Origin: Neoechinorhynchus agilis
Lineage: Eukaryota > Acanthocephala
Assembly (NCBI GenBank): GCA_051530055.1
Contig: CM121343.1
Span: forward strand, 4,154,001-4,218,000
Direction: 5' to 3'
Length of the DNA: 64,000 bases
Below are positions 11,650 through 23,330 of this stretch, piece after piece (the first letter of the stretch is position 1; every line of letters starts with the position of its first letter). A model generated the notes under the pieces. That model was not told the origin of the DNA and did no database searches. It saw nothing but the letters and a program-made list of their open reading frames with translations. Position numbers and translations under genes: made by a program.

Positions 11650-13875
11650 ATTATCCAATTTAACCGAACTCACAACTGTGGTCACAGACACGAATGCCCC
11701 ACCGCCAGCACTGATCGAGATGCTTTCGCACGGTACCCGCATGATTAGACGAATCCCGCGAGGCGCCAGGTCCTCCGTAGCTTCCAAATTAGCGTGCCTG
11801 ATCGAGCGTATCATACGATATCCAACCGTACCATCTGACTGGTTCAACCTCCTCGCGTTTCCCAAAGCCGTCTTACGTGTTCCCACACAAACATCTGAAG
11901 CCAACGAGAATCAATCGCTCAGTCAAAAGATTCGCAACAGGTCCGACGCTTACGAGTCCTTTGAACAAGTCGAGCATCTTGGATGGCAGAGCCATCGTTG
12001 TAATTTTCCTCACGACCCGGACTCTCAACTACGTGCAAAATGCTCCGAGAAGCTGGAGGACGGCGATCGTGTGCCGTTCGACTTGTAAGCGGAACGGACC
12101 GCCTACTCGCGCCGAACAAGGACATCCTCGACTCTTTGAAATTGAAGCACCCTCCGCGCAGACGGAGTTGCTTCAAGCCAAATTATGATTCGTCGTTCAC
12201 AGAGTCCGATCGCGACACCCTCATACCCATTACAGTCTCCACAGTCACTTCCGCTCTGATGTCGTTTCCGCCATCGTCAGCTGGGGGGCATGATGGTTTA
12301 AGCCCTCGAAACTTACGGGATTTGACCTGCTTGTCTTCTGGAGCTCAAGGTACACGATTGCTGAACGCAATCACCGAGCTCACACGCGTAATCGTCCGCG
12401 GTTCCGTACCTCCTCCAGTCGCGCGTTTACTCTGCGGTGCCAAGCTGATCGCTTTCACAAAAAAAGGCGGAGGGGTTCGTCCCATTGCCGTCGGTTGTAC
12501 CTTCCGTCGATTGGCATCCAAAGTCACATGTCAGTTTGCCACCGATCGATTATTCGATCAACTTTTGCCGGTTCAATTAGGAGTCGGAGTTCCTGCTGGA
12601 GCCGATGCGGCCGTACATGCAGCACGAGCGTATAGTCGGAATGGTATATGTAAGGGAACGGCTATGGTCAAGCTTGACATGGAGAACGCGTTCAATTCAA
12701 TATGCCGCACCGCGATGACAGAGGTTGTCCACCAGCATATACCAGAAATCTACCAGTATGTGTCCTTGTGCTACGACCAGTCCAGCATGCTGCTGTTTGG
12801 CGAATTCCAGGTCGAATCAGCAGAGGGTGTACAACAAGTTGATCCTCTAGGTCCTCTGCTGTTCGCATTGACGATCAATCATCTCGCCCACAGCTCTTCG
12901 TCAGATTTGTCGATCTGGTACCTCGACGACTGTTGCATTGGGGGGGGAGATCGACCAGCTCATTCGCGACATCAAAAACATCTCCGAAATGGGTGCCGAT
13001 ATCGGACTATTCCGGAGAACGGACAAATGTGAAATCATTTCGGACGACCAAGAGGATGCATCGAGACTGCTCACCGTACTGCCCGGAGCAAAGACAACTG
13101 CAACCGTCGGGTCTCCAATCGGTAACCTGTCTAACCTGGAAACGTTCCTTTCAAAAGCCATCGATCAATTGCGGCTCAATGCAGAGTGCATGTACTTTGT
13201 GGAAGAAGGAATAGTGAGAATCGAGATTGAATCAAAGGGACAAGTGAGAATTGTCAACGAAATAAAAAAAGGTGACTACTTTGGCGAATTAGCATTGATC
13301 GACAACAAACCAAGAGCAGCCTCAGCATTTGCAGTTGGTAAGACAAGAGTGGGAGTAATGATGACTAATGAATTCAAGGAGTACATGGAACCAATATTGG
13401 ATATTTTGGAAGAAAACAAAAAGAAATATTTTGAACAAGTCAAAAAAGAATTCGGTGATTAAATGTCCAAATGATTTTATTAAAAAAAGAAGATATTTTA
13501 TGATTGCCACTGATCGAAACTACGTTTTTAATCCTAAGAAAATAGTCTTTACAACTAAAATACAAGTTTTAATTTGGTAGGTCTCAGGTTTTTGTACCGT
13601 TTGAGAGTAGAGACTCTTGGTGTGATCGGTAGTTCGGCACTTAGATTTATGAAGGAGTTATCGAGTAGACTCCAGGCCAAGACAGAAAATACAAGAGCTG
13701 GTGCATTCCTACGCCAAAACATTGGTCTCACGATCCAAACAGGAAAAGTAGCGAGTGTGGTCGCGACCACTGAAAGGAGAGCGATGCCTCTTCTTCGTGG
13801 ACGGTGGTGATTGTTTAAACTTTTTGTTGTTGTGTGTAAATGAAAGAATTGCTTTCAAAAAAATTTTGCTTATTT
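11650..13875 (+). mobile_element. Broken LINE-type reverse transcriptase element
   Basis: A non-LTR-like element spread over several frames. The N-terminal part (11678-12190) has the conserved start IRRIPRGARSSVASKL. The RT core (12190-13030) reads AFTKKGGGVRPIAVG, LGVGVPAGADAAVHAARAY, KLDMENAFNSI, EGVQQVDPLGPLLFA and the active-site box WYLDD. A C-terminal block (13574-13770) reads LGVIGSSALRFMKELSSRL and FLRQNIGLTI. At least three frame breaks separate these parts, and a large C-terminal portion is absent. Between about 13180 and 13570 it carries foreign sequence (see next feature). The 3' end (GATGCCTCTTCTTCGTGGACGG ... to ~13875) recurs at 53290-53530. No terminal repeats are seen, which with the RT type favours a LINE; the clade is uncertain. 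Confidence 0.78.
13180..13570 (+). pseudogene. Captured cAMP-binding domain fragment (PKA-R-like)
   Basis: The frame 12938-13462 starts in RT thumb sequence (LSNLETFLSKAIDQL) and passes without a stop into a cyclic-nucleotide-binding domain: MYFVEEGIVRIEI, GDYFGELALIDNKPRAAS, then a helical tail (EYMEPILDILEENKKKYF). The phosphate-binding cassette FGELAL-x5-PRAA keeps the Glu and Arg that hold the cyclic phosphate. Arginine is always AGA here, unlike the CGN-rich LINE and host genes, and the following ~110 bp is AT-rich like a 3'UTR before LINE sequence resumes. I read it as the 3' part of an unrelated cAMP-binding protein gene inserted into the element, possibly from another species. An assembly chimera is the main alternative. 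Confidence 0.65.
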
Positions 13876-14370
13876 AAAAGACAGAGTTGCAATAAATGGC
13901 AGACGGCTCATATTCCTCCGAATTTTTTTATGGGAGTTGTCCGTTCGATCGTTGTTTTCTGGTTCGCTGGAATTCTCGTTATTAGGCAAGTTCAATGTTT
14001 TCGATACCTATAGCTTCAACTTTCTTTGGGGAAGTAAATCATTAAACCTCTAATCCTGGCGATGATTTTAAGCCCGTCAATAATATATCGATCGCCCGAT
14101 CAAAAAGGTAATACTTGTGATCCCAAGTCAGTTACCTCAAACCGTGGCTCGATCCAAAGGCGAAGGAGACAACATATCAAGGCGAACTTCCTTTTTGGAA
14201 TGCGACCTTGAAATATGTCTTTATAAATAAAAATCATATGGACGAATATACGTCTTTTATATAAAAAAAGAAGCGATTTGGCCCAAAACAATTGATGGTA
14301 CAAGTAAATCAAAAACAAGAAAACCCTCTCTGAAAGTCAAACGACCATTCCTGCTATTTTAAATGTGCTC
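13876..14370. other. Spacer with no recognised feature
   Basis: About 500 bp between the LINE 3' end and the SETDB1-like remnant. AT-rich; nothing recognised. Confidence 0.5.
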
Positions 14371-14372
14371 CA

Positions 14373-15623
14373 TTGACTGATCTGATCTATACCGACGGGC
14401 GACCTGATGTTATTGATCTATTGAATGACAGACGACCATTTGATCCGTTTCACATTCCTTTAATCTACGTTTGGAAACGACTAATTTATCGAATTGGAAC
14501 AACCAAAAAGGTTGTCTATATATCGCCTTGTTTTCGATCTTTTCACAAAATCCGTCAAGTTTTCGGACATTTGGAAACGACAAGATCACATTTGTCGATT
14601 GATTTATTTACTTTCCAAGAAAATGTGGACATCGATTATGAGTACGCTGGAAGTGGGAAAAATGTGGAAGATAAAGATCGTTCGAATTTCCTGGAAAAGA
14701 ACTTCCATTCTGCAATGATTATCATGGGCGTTACAAATGGAATGTGTTCTATCGGCTTCCAGCGTCCTTGAAAGTAACGTTTAATTTCATATTTAGAAAT
14801 GCTCTCAGATATTGGCTCTGGGCGAATCTCAGTTTAAAAGGAGCAACTTTTAGTCAAAACAAACGGAACTTGCACTATTGATTACTGTTCCGATTAAACA
14901 TTTTTTGTTATTGTATTACTAAAATCTAGTAATCAATACCTTTAGAAAATTTTAAAATTGTAGATTTATAAGGAATTAAATGTTTATTTTTGGCGTACCA
15001 GCAGTGTTTATTTTCCCTAAACTTAATTTGCAATTGACTTCATATAAAGCGGTCACGTATCCATCCATTTTTAAGTACTTCGTATGATTCATTTGCATTA
15101 GATTTCTTCGGTTTTTGAGCATTTCGGTTTAGAAAAAACGCAGGCTTTCAACCAAAACAACTGCGAATATTTGAAATTGCCTGAAGGTGGAATTCCGCAA
15201 GGAGTGCAAGAATGTGGCGATGCGTGTAAATGTCCAGGGCACTGTCCAAACACATTGGTCAGCCAAGGAGTTCGAGCTCATTTGGAGGTATTTGTTCATA
15301 GAACTAAAAGATTAGGCGTCCGTGTGAACCACGATCTTCCAAAAGGTTGCTTTGTTTGTCAACAGGACAGCGAGAAGGAGAGAAATGCAAATGTTGCGTC
15401 GATCACCAATGTGTCCCGTATTTTCCATCGATCGGGAACGAATTCCAATTTGTTTGTTCAGAAGGTGTACTTTAACTCTAACGGAACGGACAGGCGAAGT
15501 AATGGCTCTTTTTACAGCTCGAGATGTATTAGTGGGCGAAGAACTCATCGTACCGGCGATCTTACGAATGTTTATTGGATTTTGTGTGTAAGCCGCTTAA
15601 TCGCGGATAAGAGGAAACTGTGA
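14373..15623 (+). pseudogene. Decayed SETDB1-type histone H3K9 methyltransferase
   Basis: Two blocks match SETDB1/eggless/MET-2. Block 1 (about 14400-14640) is the methyl-CpG-binding-like domain: HIPLIYVWKRLIY, VVYISPCFRSFHKIRQVF, LSIDLFTFQENVDIDYEY. Block 2 (15160-15560) is the end of pre-SET plus SET: VQECGDACKCPGHCPNTLV, RAHLEVFVHRTKRLGVRV, KGCFVC, then NVSRIFHRSG...NLFVQKVYF, and in another frame ALFTARDVLVGEEL. The substrate-site motif normally NHSCxPN has become HRSGTNSN, most pre-SET zinc cysteines are missing, the long SET insert is gone, and one frame change falls near 15500. It cannot be an active methyltransferase. A working copy presumably lies elsewhere. Confidence 0.75.
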
Positions 15624-16000
15624 ATGTTCAATACAGCCGATAAAGAGAGTTCATTTTATTGACGCCTTCATTATACAGAAATCAAAGTTTGAGCACATTC
15701 TTAAAAGCGCTTCCGTTTCTGGTAATCTAAATCGATTGGGGTAACGACAAACTTGCGAAACAATCGCTGATGAAGATCCGAGATAGTGGATCGAAATATC
15801 CAATAAAAATCCTAATTTCATTTATCTCTCCTATCAACAAATAAAAATGTATAATGTACTTTTGATGCTTGTTTGTGTACTGTGGAGGAAAAGAAACATA
15901 AAAACGATTAAAGAACCATTCCACAGTGTTGTTAGTGGCAACATTGTGACCGTGAACTTTAATGGTTTTTGTGTTGATTTTTAATGCTTGCTTTTTGTGT
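15624..16000. other. Spacer with no recognised feature
   Basis: AT-rich stretch between the SETDB1-like relic and the 3' end of the minus-strand gene that follows. Nothing recognised. Confidence 0.5.
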
Positions 16001-18759
16001 TTAAACAGGCAACCATTGCTTTAACCGAACGGACTCACATTTCGCTGCGACAATGCTCTCCAAGTCAATAACATGTCTTGTCAATCGGTTTCTTCTAACG
16101 GTTTCACTTGATTTCACGGATTTCGAAGGGGATGTGGCAAAATCGAGGCGAGGGGATCTCTTCTGTGTCCACCGTTTATCTTTTAATGGCTCACTGATGG
16201 AAGTTCGTGGCATAATGGACTGATTCGTCATGGTTTCATTCTTCTTTTGAAGTTCAAGATCGGACCATAAAGAGTCATTGGACTAAGCATGATTCGTCGA
16301 TAAGAAAAACCGTTTCGAACTTACTTCTGAGACAGAGGTCAAGAGTAATCGCTTAATGAACTCAGTTGCATCCAAAGTGTTCGCAAATGTTCGTACCTTC
16401 GTCCAAAACCTCTTTGTTGTTGTCGGTGTAAATTGTTGAACTTACCGTAAGATTAACATTGTTCGATTTCATGCTGGTTTCGGCATTATGAAAGTATCGT
16501 CTTAGTTGATATGAAATATTACATCTATAGTTTTGCTTCTGATTGTTTCTCTCGAAAAAATGTATCACCTGACAAGGACTACAGCCCACATTTGATCCCG
16601 CTTCGGTAATGACATGAATAATGAAGCAATCGTGGAAAATGATGAAAACAAGCTGAACACAGAAATTGGATAAATGAGAATGACGGATTTTTACCCTGAA
16701 AATTCGAATGCCGTTAGGCACAATTGGTTTGTAAACATAACACCAATGACATCGCGGTCGATACCAAGCGGTTCCCTCAGCCTTATATCTTCTTTGTTGA
16801 TTGTGATGATCGTATACCTAAACAGGAGAAATGGTTTGTTTGCAAGAATTACAAAGTTAAGAATCAGAAAAAACAAGTATTTTATTAAAGATATTTCATG
16901 ATGAAAAAATTTGAGTTGTTTTGTACGGCTAGGGCTCGCGAGATCGTCAAAACCGAGGTTCGGGAACCGTATGTCCGCCTACCTTCGTTTTGAGGCGATG
17001 CTTCTTGACGAAATATTTCGGTTCAATAGAATGTAAGAATAGTACAATCGGCGATTTTTTTCGGAGGTCTAAAAGTGGTTTGAGGCTTTTGGTTGTACTT
17101 TCGCAAATTCAAAGTGCCGATGAATGCAAATGGGGCAAGTGAACCGAATTTTTTCCGATCTTTTATATATGAAAAGAGGTTATGGACTATATAATATGTC
17201 ATTCGTTTCAGCAAAAACTTTCCGGTCCGATTGCGTGAGCTTCATAAATTTAGAAAATGTCATTTTTACAGCTAAAATATTACGTTTTCGAAGAAACCTT
17301 AAGTCCGTAAATTTAGCGAAAATACTCTGATTTTGGCTTATAAGGAGCACGGTCAGTGTGCGTGTAAAAGAAAAGTCGCTAGAACAAATGATTGTTTTCA
17401 AAGAGTATCTCAAAAAACGCGAGAGTTGGATCTTAAAAAGGTAGTTGGTCGAAAAGCGGCAAGGACTTACTTTGAGCGGAAAGAGGCAATGACATCAGAA
17501 GAAGCAATATTATCGGTAACATACAAAAAATTATCATTGCTTTTGATTCGCGGGTCAGTGCTTAAAGGAACATCATATTGATCGAAGTTATTGAATTTAG
17601 AAGCGTCAGCGAACATAATTGACGAGTGCTCGTGCACTGAATCGCAAAACGAAGGCATGGATAATTCATTGACTTTCTGGATATCTTCCAATTCCACGGA
17701 CGACCGCTGAGAAATATTAGAGCACGTAACTGGTGATGGCGTGTCAAATTTGAAATCGATCCCTTGATCATCGTCGTCGTCAGGATCGGAACTGCGTATT
17801 GCACGATTATCAGCAGATTGACTTCTTGTGGGTTTAGTGCCGCATTTTTCGCTAGTGTTTAAGTCTGCATAGGTAACGGCTTGTTTATCTCCTTGAGGCT
17901 TTTCAATTGAATGTTCAATAGACTTTCCATTACGAGACAACATAGGACAAGGTTTAAAATTCATCAGAGCGTCTAAGACATCGCAAGGGAGTGCTCTTTC
18001 AGTACCGATGGATTCATTCGATACTTTGCCATGGGATTCGACTCGGTTAAAAGCTATTAAAACTTCCTCCTTATCAGGACCATCGCTCGTTTGACACGCT
18101 GTGTCCATTATGGAAATCCCATCAGTGACTTGCTCGTGATCTCTAGTTTCCGGGAGGTTGATTCCGGATAAAAAACATTCCAATGGTTGGCTTGTTTGAA
18201 TGCATTTATCGAAACGATCGTCCGGAAACCACTGAGTATGACTGTCCACGACAACGAGTGGTCCACATTGTTGATAACTGTTCGACAGATTCACTATCGG
18301 GGTTTGCGTTGAACACTCGTCCATTTGAACGCTTTTAGGCTTCAAAATATCCGTTTGAAAGGACGCATCAACCAAATCATTCCTCATCGATTTACATTGA
18401 CTTGAGAGCTTGAAGTCATTTGCTTCACCGACGGTCATGAACCACGGTCCGGATATATTTCTCCTACATTTTCGTATAATCTGTACTCCAACGTTTCTCA
18501 GACACATTCCGCGACTTGTTTGGGTACTTTGATCAGCTTTATCATCAATACCAGCAGACTTTAGGAAACGATGATCGATATTCTCAGTTTCATTCGTTAA
18601 AACGGCCAATGGTTTAATATTCGACCTATGAAGCTCAGAACAGGACACCTATATGAAAATGCATCCATGGAATCTTCATTAAAAGGAAATTCTTACCAAT
18701 TGATAAATCGAACCGCCTATTGGTACGGGAAACCGCTTAAAAACGTCGTTGGGAATCAT
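16001..18759 (-). CDS. Unrecognised multi-exon gene with repeated QT motifs
   Basis: Exon 1 (start ATG 18759, MIPNDVFKRFPVPIGGSIYQL) splices over a 48-nt intron (GTAAGA...CATATAG, ending at 18649) in phase to a large exon, 18648 to about 17467, which ends in a strong donor GTAAGTCC. That exon has no known fold but repeats short motifs: STQTS, SFQTD, STQTP, CIQTS, ACQTS and SIGTE. TQT motifs of this kind are typical anchors for the dynein light chain LC8. An Asp-rich run (DDDDD) follows. Likely downstream exons lie at 16828-16745, about 16680-16560, 16520-16440 and 16270-16001 (stop), including a hydrophobic stretch LVFIIFHDCFIIHVI. Joins beyond the first are inferred and may be wrong. Function unknown. 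Confidence 0.55.
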
Positions 18760-18848
18760 AGCGCGCTTCAAGACCCGCTTTTCAGCACCGATTTTCCTAA
18801 AAATTCTGCCGTTCTCCGAGCAATGGGCGCCCTTCGCGCAACCAATGA

Positions 18849-18856
18849 TGACGTCA
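18849..18856. promoter_or_regulatory. Perfect CRE palindrome TGACGTCA
   Basis: An 8-bp consensus CREB/ATF site, 90 bp upstream of the proposed start at 18759, inside a locally GC- and CpG-rich stretch (18760-18950) that contrasts with the AT-rich surroundings and looks like a promoter. Confidence 0.5.
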
Positions 18857-19244
18857 TGGTCAAAACGCGCGCCGGTGCGAACTACCGCCTCACGCACACT
18901 TTTTGTCCCGGCTTTTAGGCGGGCAGCGAAAGTGCGCTCAGGAAATCATTGAACGTGATCCCTTTGAGTTTCCAATTGTTGCCCATTTGCAACAAAAATC
19001 CATAATTGCTCATGTCTATGGCCGAAAAATTAAGAGTTTATCGATTCCGATTTTTCGGAACAATCTTGTACGCGTTTATCAAGGTTGTAAGTTTTTCAAA
19101 TGTGAAATCTGCTCAGATTGAACAAAAAAACAAGCGTAATCGAATTGTGGTCATAATGTCCGGTCAGCAGAATCGATCTTTGTTCATAAATTTTAGTTTC
19201 TAGTCGATTATCTGCATATTCCGTCGTAATTTCAACCTGTTTCC

Positions 19245-21135
19245 AATTTCAGAGCTGCGATTCTCTTTTTTTTTCAATTTCTGATTTTCTACTGTAGAGA
19301 CTGAAACGATTTTTACAGAAAATGAATAAGCAGAAAAATTTAAATTTCAATTCCTGATCAATTTTGCAATTCCTGATTTTCTGTTGTAGAGACTGAAACG
19401 CAGACCGAAACGATTTTTACAAAAAATGAATAATCCGAAAAGTTTAAATTTTAATTCCTGGTCAATTTTGCAATTCCTGATTTTTTGTTGTAGAGATTGA
19501 GACGCTCTTTATAAAAAATGAATAATCAGAAAAGTTTAAATTTTATTTCCTGATCAATTTTGCAATTCCTGATTTTTTTGTTGTAGAGACTTAAAAGCTT
19601 TTTACAAAAAATGAATAATCGAAAAGTTTAATTTATTTCTGATAATTTTGCAATTCCTGATTTTTTGTTGTAGAGACTGAAACGTTTTTTACAAAAAATG
19701 AATAATCGAAAAGTTTAAATTTTAATTCCTGATCAATTTTGCAATTCCTGATTTTTTGTTGTAGAGACTTAAAAGCTTTTTACAAAAAATGATAATCAGA
19801 AAAGTTTAAATTTTATTTCCTGATCAATTTTGCAATTCCTGATTTTTTGTTGTAGAGACTTAAAAGCTTTTTACAAAAAATGAATAATCACAAAAGTTTA
19901 AATTTTATTTCTGATCAATTTTGCAATTCCTGATTTTTTGTTGTAGAGACTGAAACGCTTTTACAAAAAATGAATAATCAGAAAAGTTTAAATTTTATTT
20001 CCTGATCAATTTTGCAATTCCTGATTTTTTGTTGTAGAGACCGAAACGCTTTTTACAAAAAATGAATAATCAGAAAAGTTTAAATTTTATTTCCTTACCA
20101 ATTTTGCAATTCCTGATTTTTTTGTTGTAGAGACTTAAAAGCTTTTTACAAAAAATGAATAAACGGAAAAGTTTAAATTTTAATTCCTGATCAATTCTGC
20201 AATTCCTGATTTTTTTGTTGTAGAGACTTAAAAGCTTTTTACAAAAAATGAATAAACGGAAAAGTTTAAATTTCAATTCCTGATTTTTTTTGTTGTAGAG
20301 ACCGAAACGATTTTTACAAAAAATGAATAATCAGAAAAGTTTAAATTTTATTTCCTTACCAATTTTGCAATTCCTGATTTTTTTGTTGTAGAGACTGAAA
20401 CGCTTTTTACAAAAAATGAATAATCAGAAAAGTTTAAATTTTAATTCCTGATCAATTTTGCAATTCCTGATTTTCTGTTGTAGAGACTGAAACGATTTTT
20501 ACAAAAAATGAATAATCAGAAAAGTTTAAATTTTATTTCCTTACCAATTTTGCAATTCCTGATTTTTTTGTTGTAGAGACTTAAAAGCTTTTTACAAAAA
20601 ATGAATAATCAGAAAAGTTTAAATTTTATTTCCTGATCAATTTTGCAATTCCTGATTTTTTTGTTGTAGAGACTTAAAAGCTTTTTACAAAAAATGAATA
20701 AACGGAAAAGTTTAAATTTTAATTCCTGATCAATTTTGCAATTCCTGATTTTTTTGTTGTAGAGACTTAAAAGCTTTTTACAAAAAATGAATAAACGGAA
20801 AAGTTTAAATTTCAATTCCTGATTTTTTTTGTTGTAGAGACCGAAACGATTTTTACAAAAAATGAATAATCAGAAAAGTTTAAATTTTGCTTCCTTACCA
20901 ATTTTGCAATTCCTGATTTTTTTGTTGTAGAGACTTAAAAGCTTTTTACAAAAAATGAATAAACGGAAAAGTTTAAATTTTAATTCCTGATCAATTTTGC
21001 AATTCCTGATTTTTTTGTTGTAGAGACTGAAACGATTTTTACAAAAAAAGAATAATCAGAAAAGTTTAAATTTTAATCCGTGATCAATTTTACAATTCCT
21101 GATTTTTTGTTGTAGAGACTTAAACGTTTTTTACA
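19245..21135 (+). repeat. ~91-bp tandem array of 21 units abutting the JADE start codon
   Basis: Twenty-one units, each built as AATTCCTGATTTTTTGTTG then TAGAGACTGAAACG, then TTTTTACAAAAAATGAATAA and TCAGAAAAGTTTAAATTT. Most are 90-95 bp, a few about 77 bp. Each holds a pyrimidine tract plus TTGTAG, a good 3' splice acceptor, followed about 25 bp later by an ATG. The last unit continues directly into JADE: ACAAAAGATGAACCATCGGAAAAG, where the gene's own start aligns with the unit's ATGAATAATCAGAAAAG. Segments 539 bp apart (20070-20276 and 20609-20815) are nearly identical, so a block of six units was itself duplicated. Confidence 0.9.
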
Positions 21136-21139
21136 AAAG

Positions 21140-22533
21140 ATGAACCATCGGAAAAGCAATGGTCACATTGCTCCATGCGATTTTGTTAACAACTCCGATG
21201 ATAGTCTGCTTCTTAAAGTTTCAATCCCCACAGCCGACGAAGCGTTCGAGTGTGATTACTGGAAAGTGGTTGATTTTAAAGCTGAAAGGAACAAGGGTGT
21301 TTTGCTGCCACAAATAAATTCAACTCATCCACCGATAGTTTGGCGCAGTGCTGCAATGAAAGCTCCAGGTTGGTTTAATCATAGATGTGAGAATGGGAAA
21401 CAACTCGAGGATCTCTACTGCGCAACAAGTGAAGATGCAATCGCGATGGCCTTGCAATATTTATCGACACGTGACAGCCGATCCGATATCCCATTTAACC
21501 TATCATCCAGACTGTATAGTCTTGAGAGAGCGTTTGTGTCATTTGAAAAGGATAGCGCGAATGGGTTCCATGAGATGTTTAGTAAATCCCTTCCCAATCT
21601 CGACAACGTGGTCTGCGATGTATGCCGCAGTCCAGAATGCAATTCCAACGATGAAATCATCTTCTGTGAAAATTGCGACGTCGCTGTTCATCAAGGTTGC
21701 TACTCGGTAGCCAAGATTCCCAAAGGTGAATGGTTGTGTAATCTGTGTTCAGCCGGAATTCAGAACATCTCATGTTTCCTGTGCCCTAACCGCTATGGCG
21801 CATTTCGAAAACTGCAAGTATTGTTTACTGAAACGCAAGATACCTTCAGTAGAAACTGAAATTCATATACATTACTCTGTATATGAATAGAGTTGTTAAA
21901 AAATCGAGAAGTCTTAGGCTTTCCCTTATAAACTATGAAAAAGGAAGCTACTGGTGTCACATGAGCTGCGCCCTCTGGTCGAGTCTGGTAGCATTTGAAG
22001 TCAGTCCAAATACCCTGGACATTAAATTGACCATGTCCAATCTTGACCCAAGCTGGTGGGCACGTCCATGCTGCCTCTGTGGGATAAAGATGGGCGTTTG
22101 CATCAAGTGCGCTGAACCCACTTGTCCGTTGCATTTCCATGCCACTTGTGGCTATAAACACGGCTTACTCATGTACGTCATCAGTAAATCCGATCAAACA
22201 AATGGATTTGATCAATACATCGCTTATTGTACGGAACATAGCAAAATCGATCCAGCAGCATGCGAATCCTTGCCTTCCTATGGTGGTAATGTTGCCGGAA
22301 ACACAACGAGCGCTTATGATCAATCTAACGAACGTTCACATAAATTCTACAGATTCATTCGTCTAGCTTCAACGCAAAAAAATCTTGGCATTGATAAACA
22401 TTTATTCAGATACATTTATGATCACTGGAGAAATACTCGAAGAACCAATGGAAACTTACCGCTCATAAAATTCAACGACTGCCGTTTATATCGTCGTACT
22501 GGTACAAAAGTTGCAGACAATGAGGAACTCTGA
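21140..22533 (+). CDS. JADE-family PHD-finger protein (HBO1 complex scaffold)
   Basis: JADE proteins carry histone-reading fingers and direct the MYST enzyme HBO1 with ING and MEAF6. The N-terminal block (TADEAFECDYWKVVDF ... NKGVLLPQ) matches the conserved JADE segment before the fingers. Then comes a canonical PHD finger (VVCDVCRSP ... EIIFCENCDVAVHQGCY ... WLCNLC, about 21600-21750), a CFLCP zinc knuckle, and after an intron an extended PHD (WCHMSCALW, CCLCGIKMG, HFHATCGYKHG, YCTEH; about 21940-22250). The intron is near 21822-21892; GTTTAC...GAATAG keeps the frame but has a weak donor. The C-terminus is short. Start ATG 21140 follows the tandem array. PHD-knuckle-ePHD is shared with BRPF and AF10; the N-terminal block favours JADE. 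Confidence 0.82.
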
Positions 22534-22975
22534 AGTCCTCAGTAACGAAACAGTAAACATTTTTTATTCTTCGTTTCTTTTACAATTGGACTTGTTGCTT
22601 TCTTAATTTGCTAGGACTTATGTTCCGAACCTTAAATACACATCGTTCAACTGTTCATGTTAATTTTAAAAAGTTGTCCACAGAAATGTTTACATCCAAT
22701 TGCATCAATAAATCAATTTTAATCGAATGAAAATGGCTAATTTTATACTAATCGAAAATACAAAGCAACTTAATCATCGGCAAATACTCAATAGTCATTT
22801 CGGTCACATTTAACCGAAAAAAAGAAGACCATAACGTTTATTTCACTTATAAAAAGACCATGTAAAACTTCGAAAAATAACTGATTACACAAATACGCTA
22901 ATCAAAAGAAGGCGAATAATCACCTCTTTAAATCGGATTTCCCTGATTTAAATTTTAAATATCCAAGCGCTCAAA
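22534..22975. other. JADE 3' flank
   Basis: AT-rich; probably contains the JADE 3'UTR and polyadenylation site. Nothing else recognised. Confidence 0.5.
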
Positions 22976-22979
22976 GTTC

Positions 22980-23330
22980 CGATGGGAACGGCGAAACGTT
23001 TTTGTCCTCCATCGCCTCCTCAAGGATGCATTGACCAAAGACCTTTCTTAATCGCTAATTCTCTGATACAACCAACAATTTTCAAATCGGCTAAACTACT
23101 TGGTCCCATGGTGCCAATTGTCTCAATGGTGAGAGATTGGAGTGCCCTTTTCGCAACTTCATCGGCTCCGGTCGGGCAGATAAAGTCCCAAGGAAACGGC
23201 CTCTTTCTCCCGGACTGTTCATGCGCTGTTCGATATTTTCCCGCAATCTGCGCTTAAACCGAACGGCGGTTGACGAGAAGAGTTTAAATGTCGTTGCCAA
23301 AGCCCTAAGAATTAAAAAAATTCGAAGTTA
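22980..23330 (-). mobile_element. LINE-type element C-terminal fragment
   Basis: The minus strand encodes scraps related to the fragment at 36054-36500: ATTFKLFSSTAVRFKRRLRE, RGRFLGTLSARPEPMKLRK and, in another frame, a block like ETIGTMGPSSLADLKIVG, which parallels the VGPSTAEFLIEGFK block of that copy and GVIGSSALRFMKEL of the element at 11.65 kb. Only the 3' part survives, in more than one frame. Confidence 0.55.

Noticed and set aside
20070-20815. Lys/Phe-rich 68-aa proteins in the JADE array
   Set aside because: Translation of AT-rich tandem repeat; identical because the repeat is duplicated.
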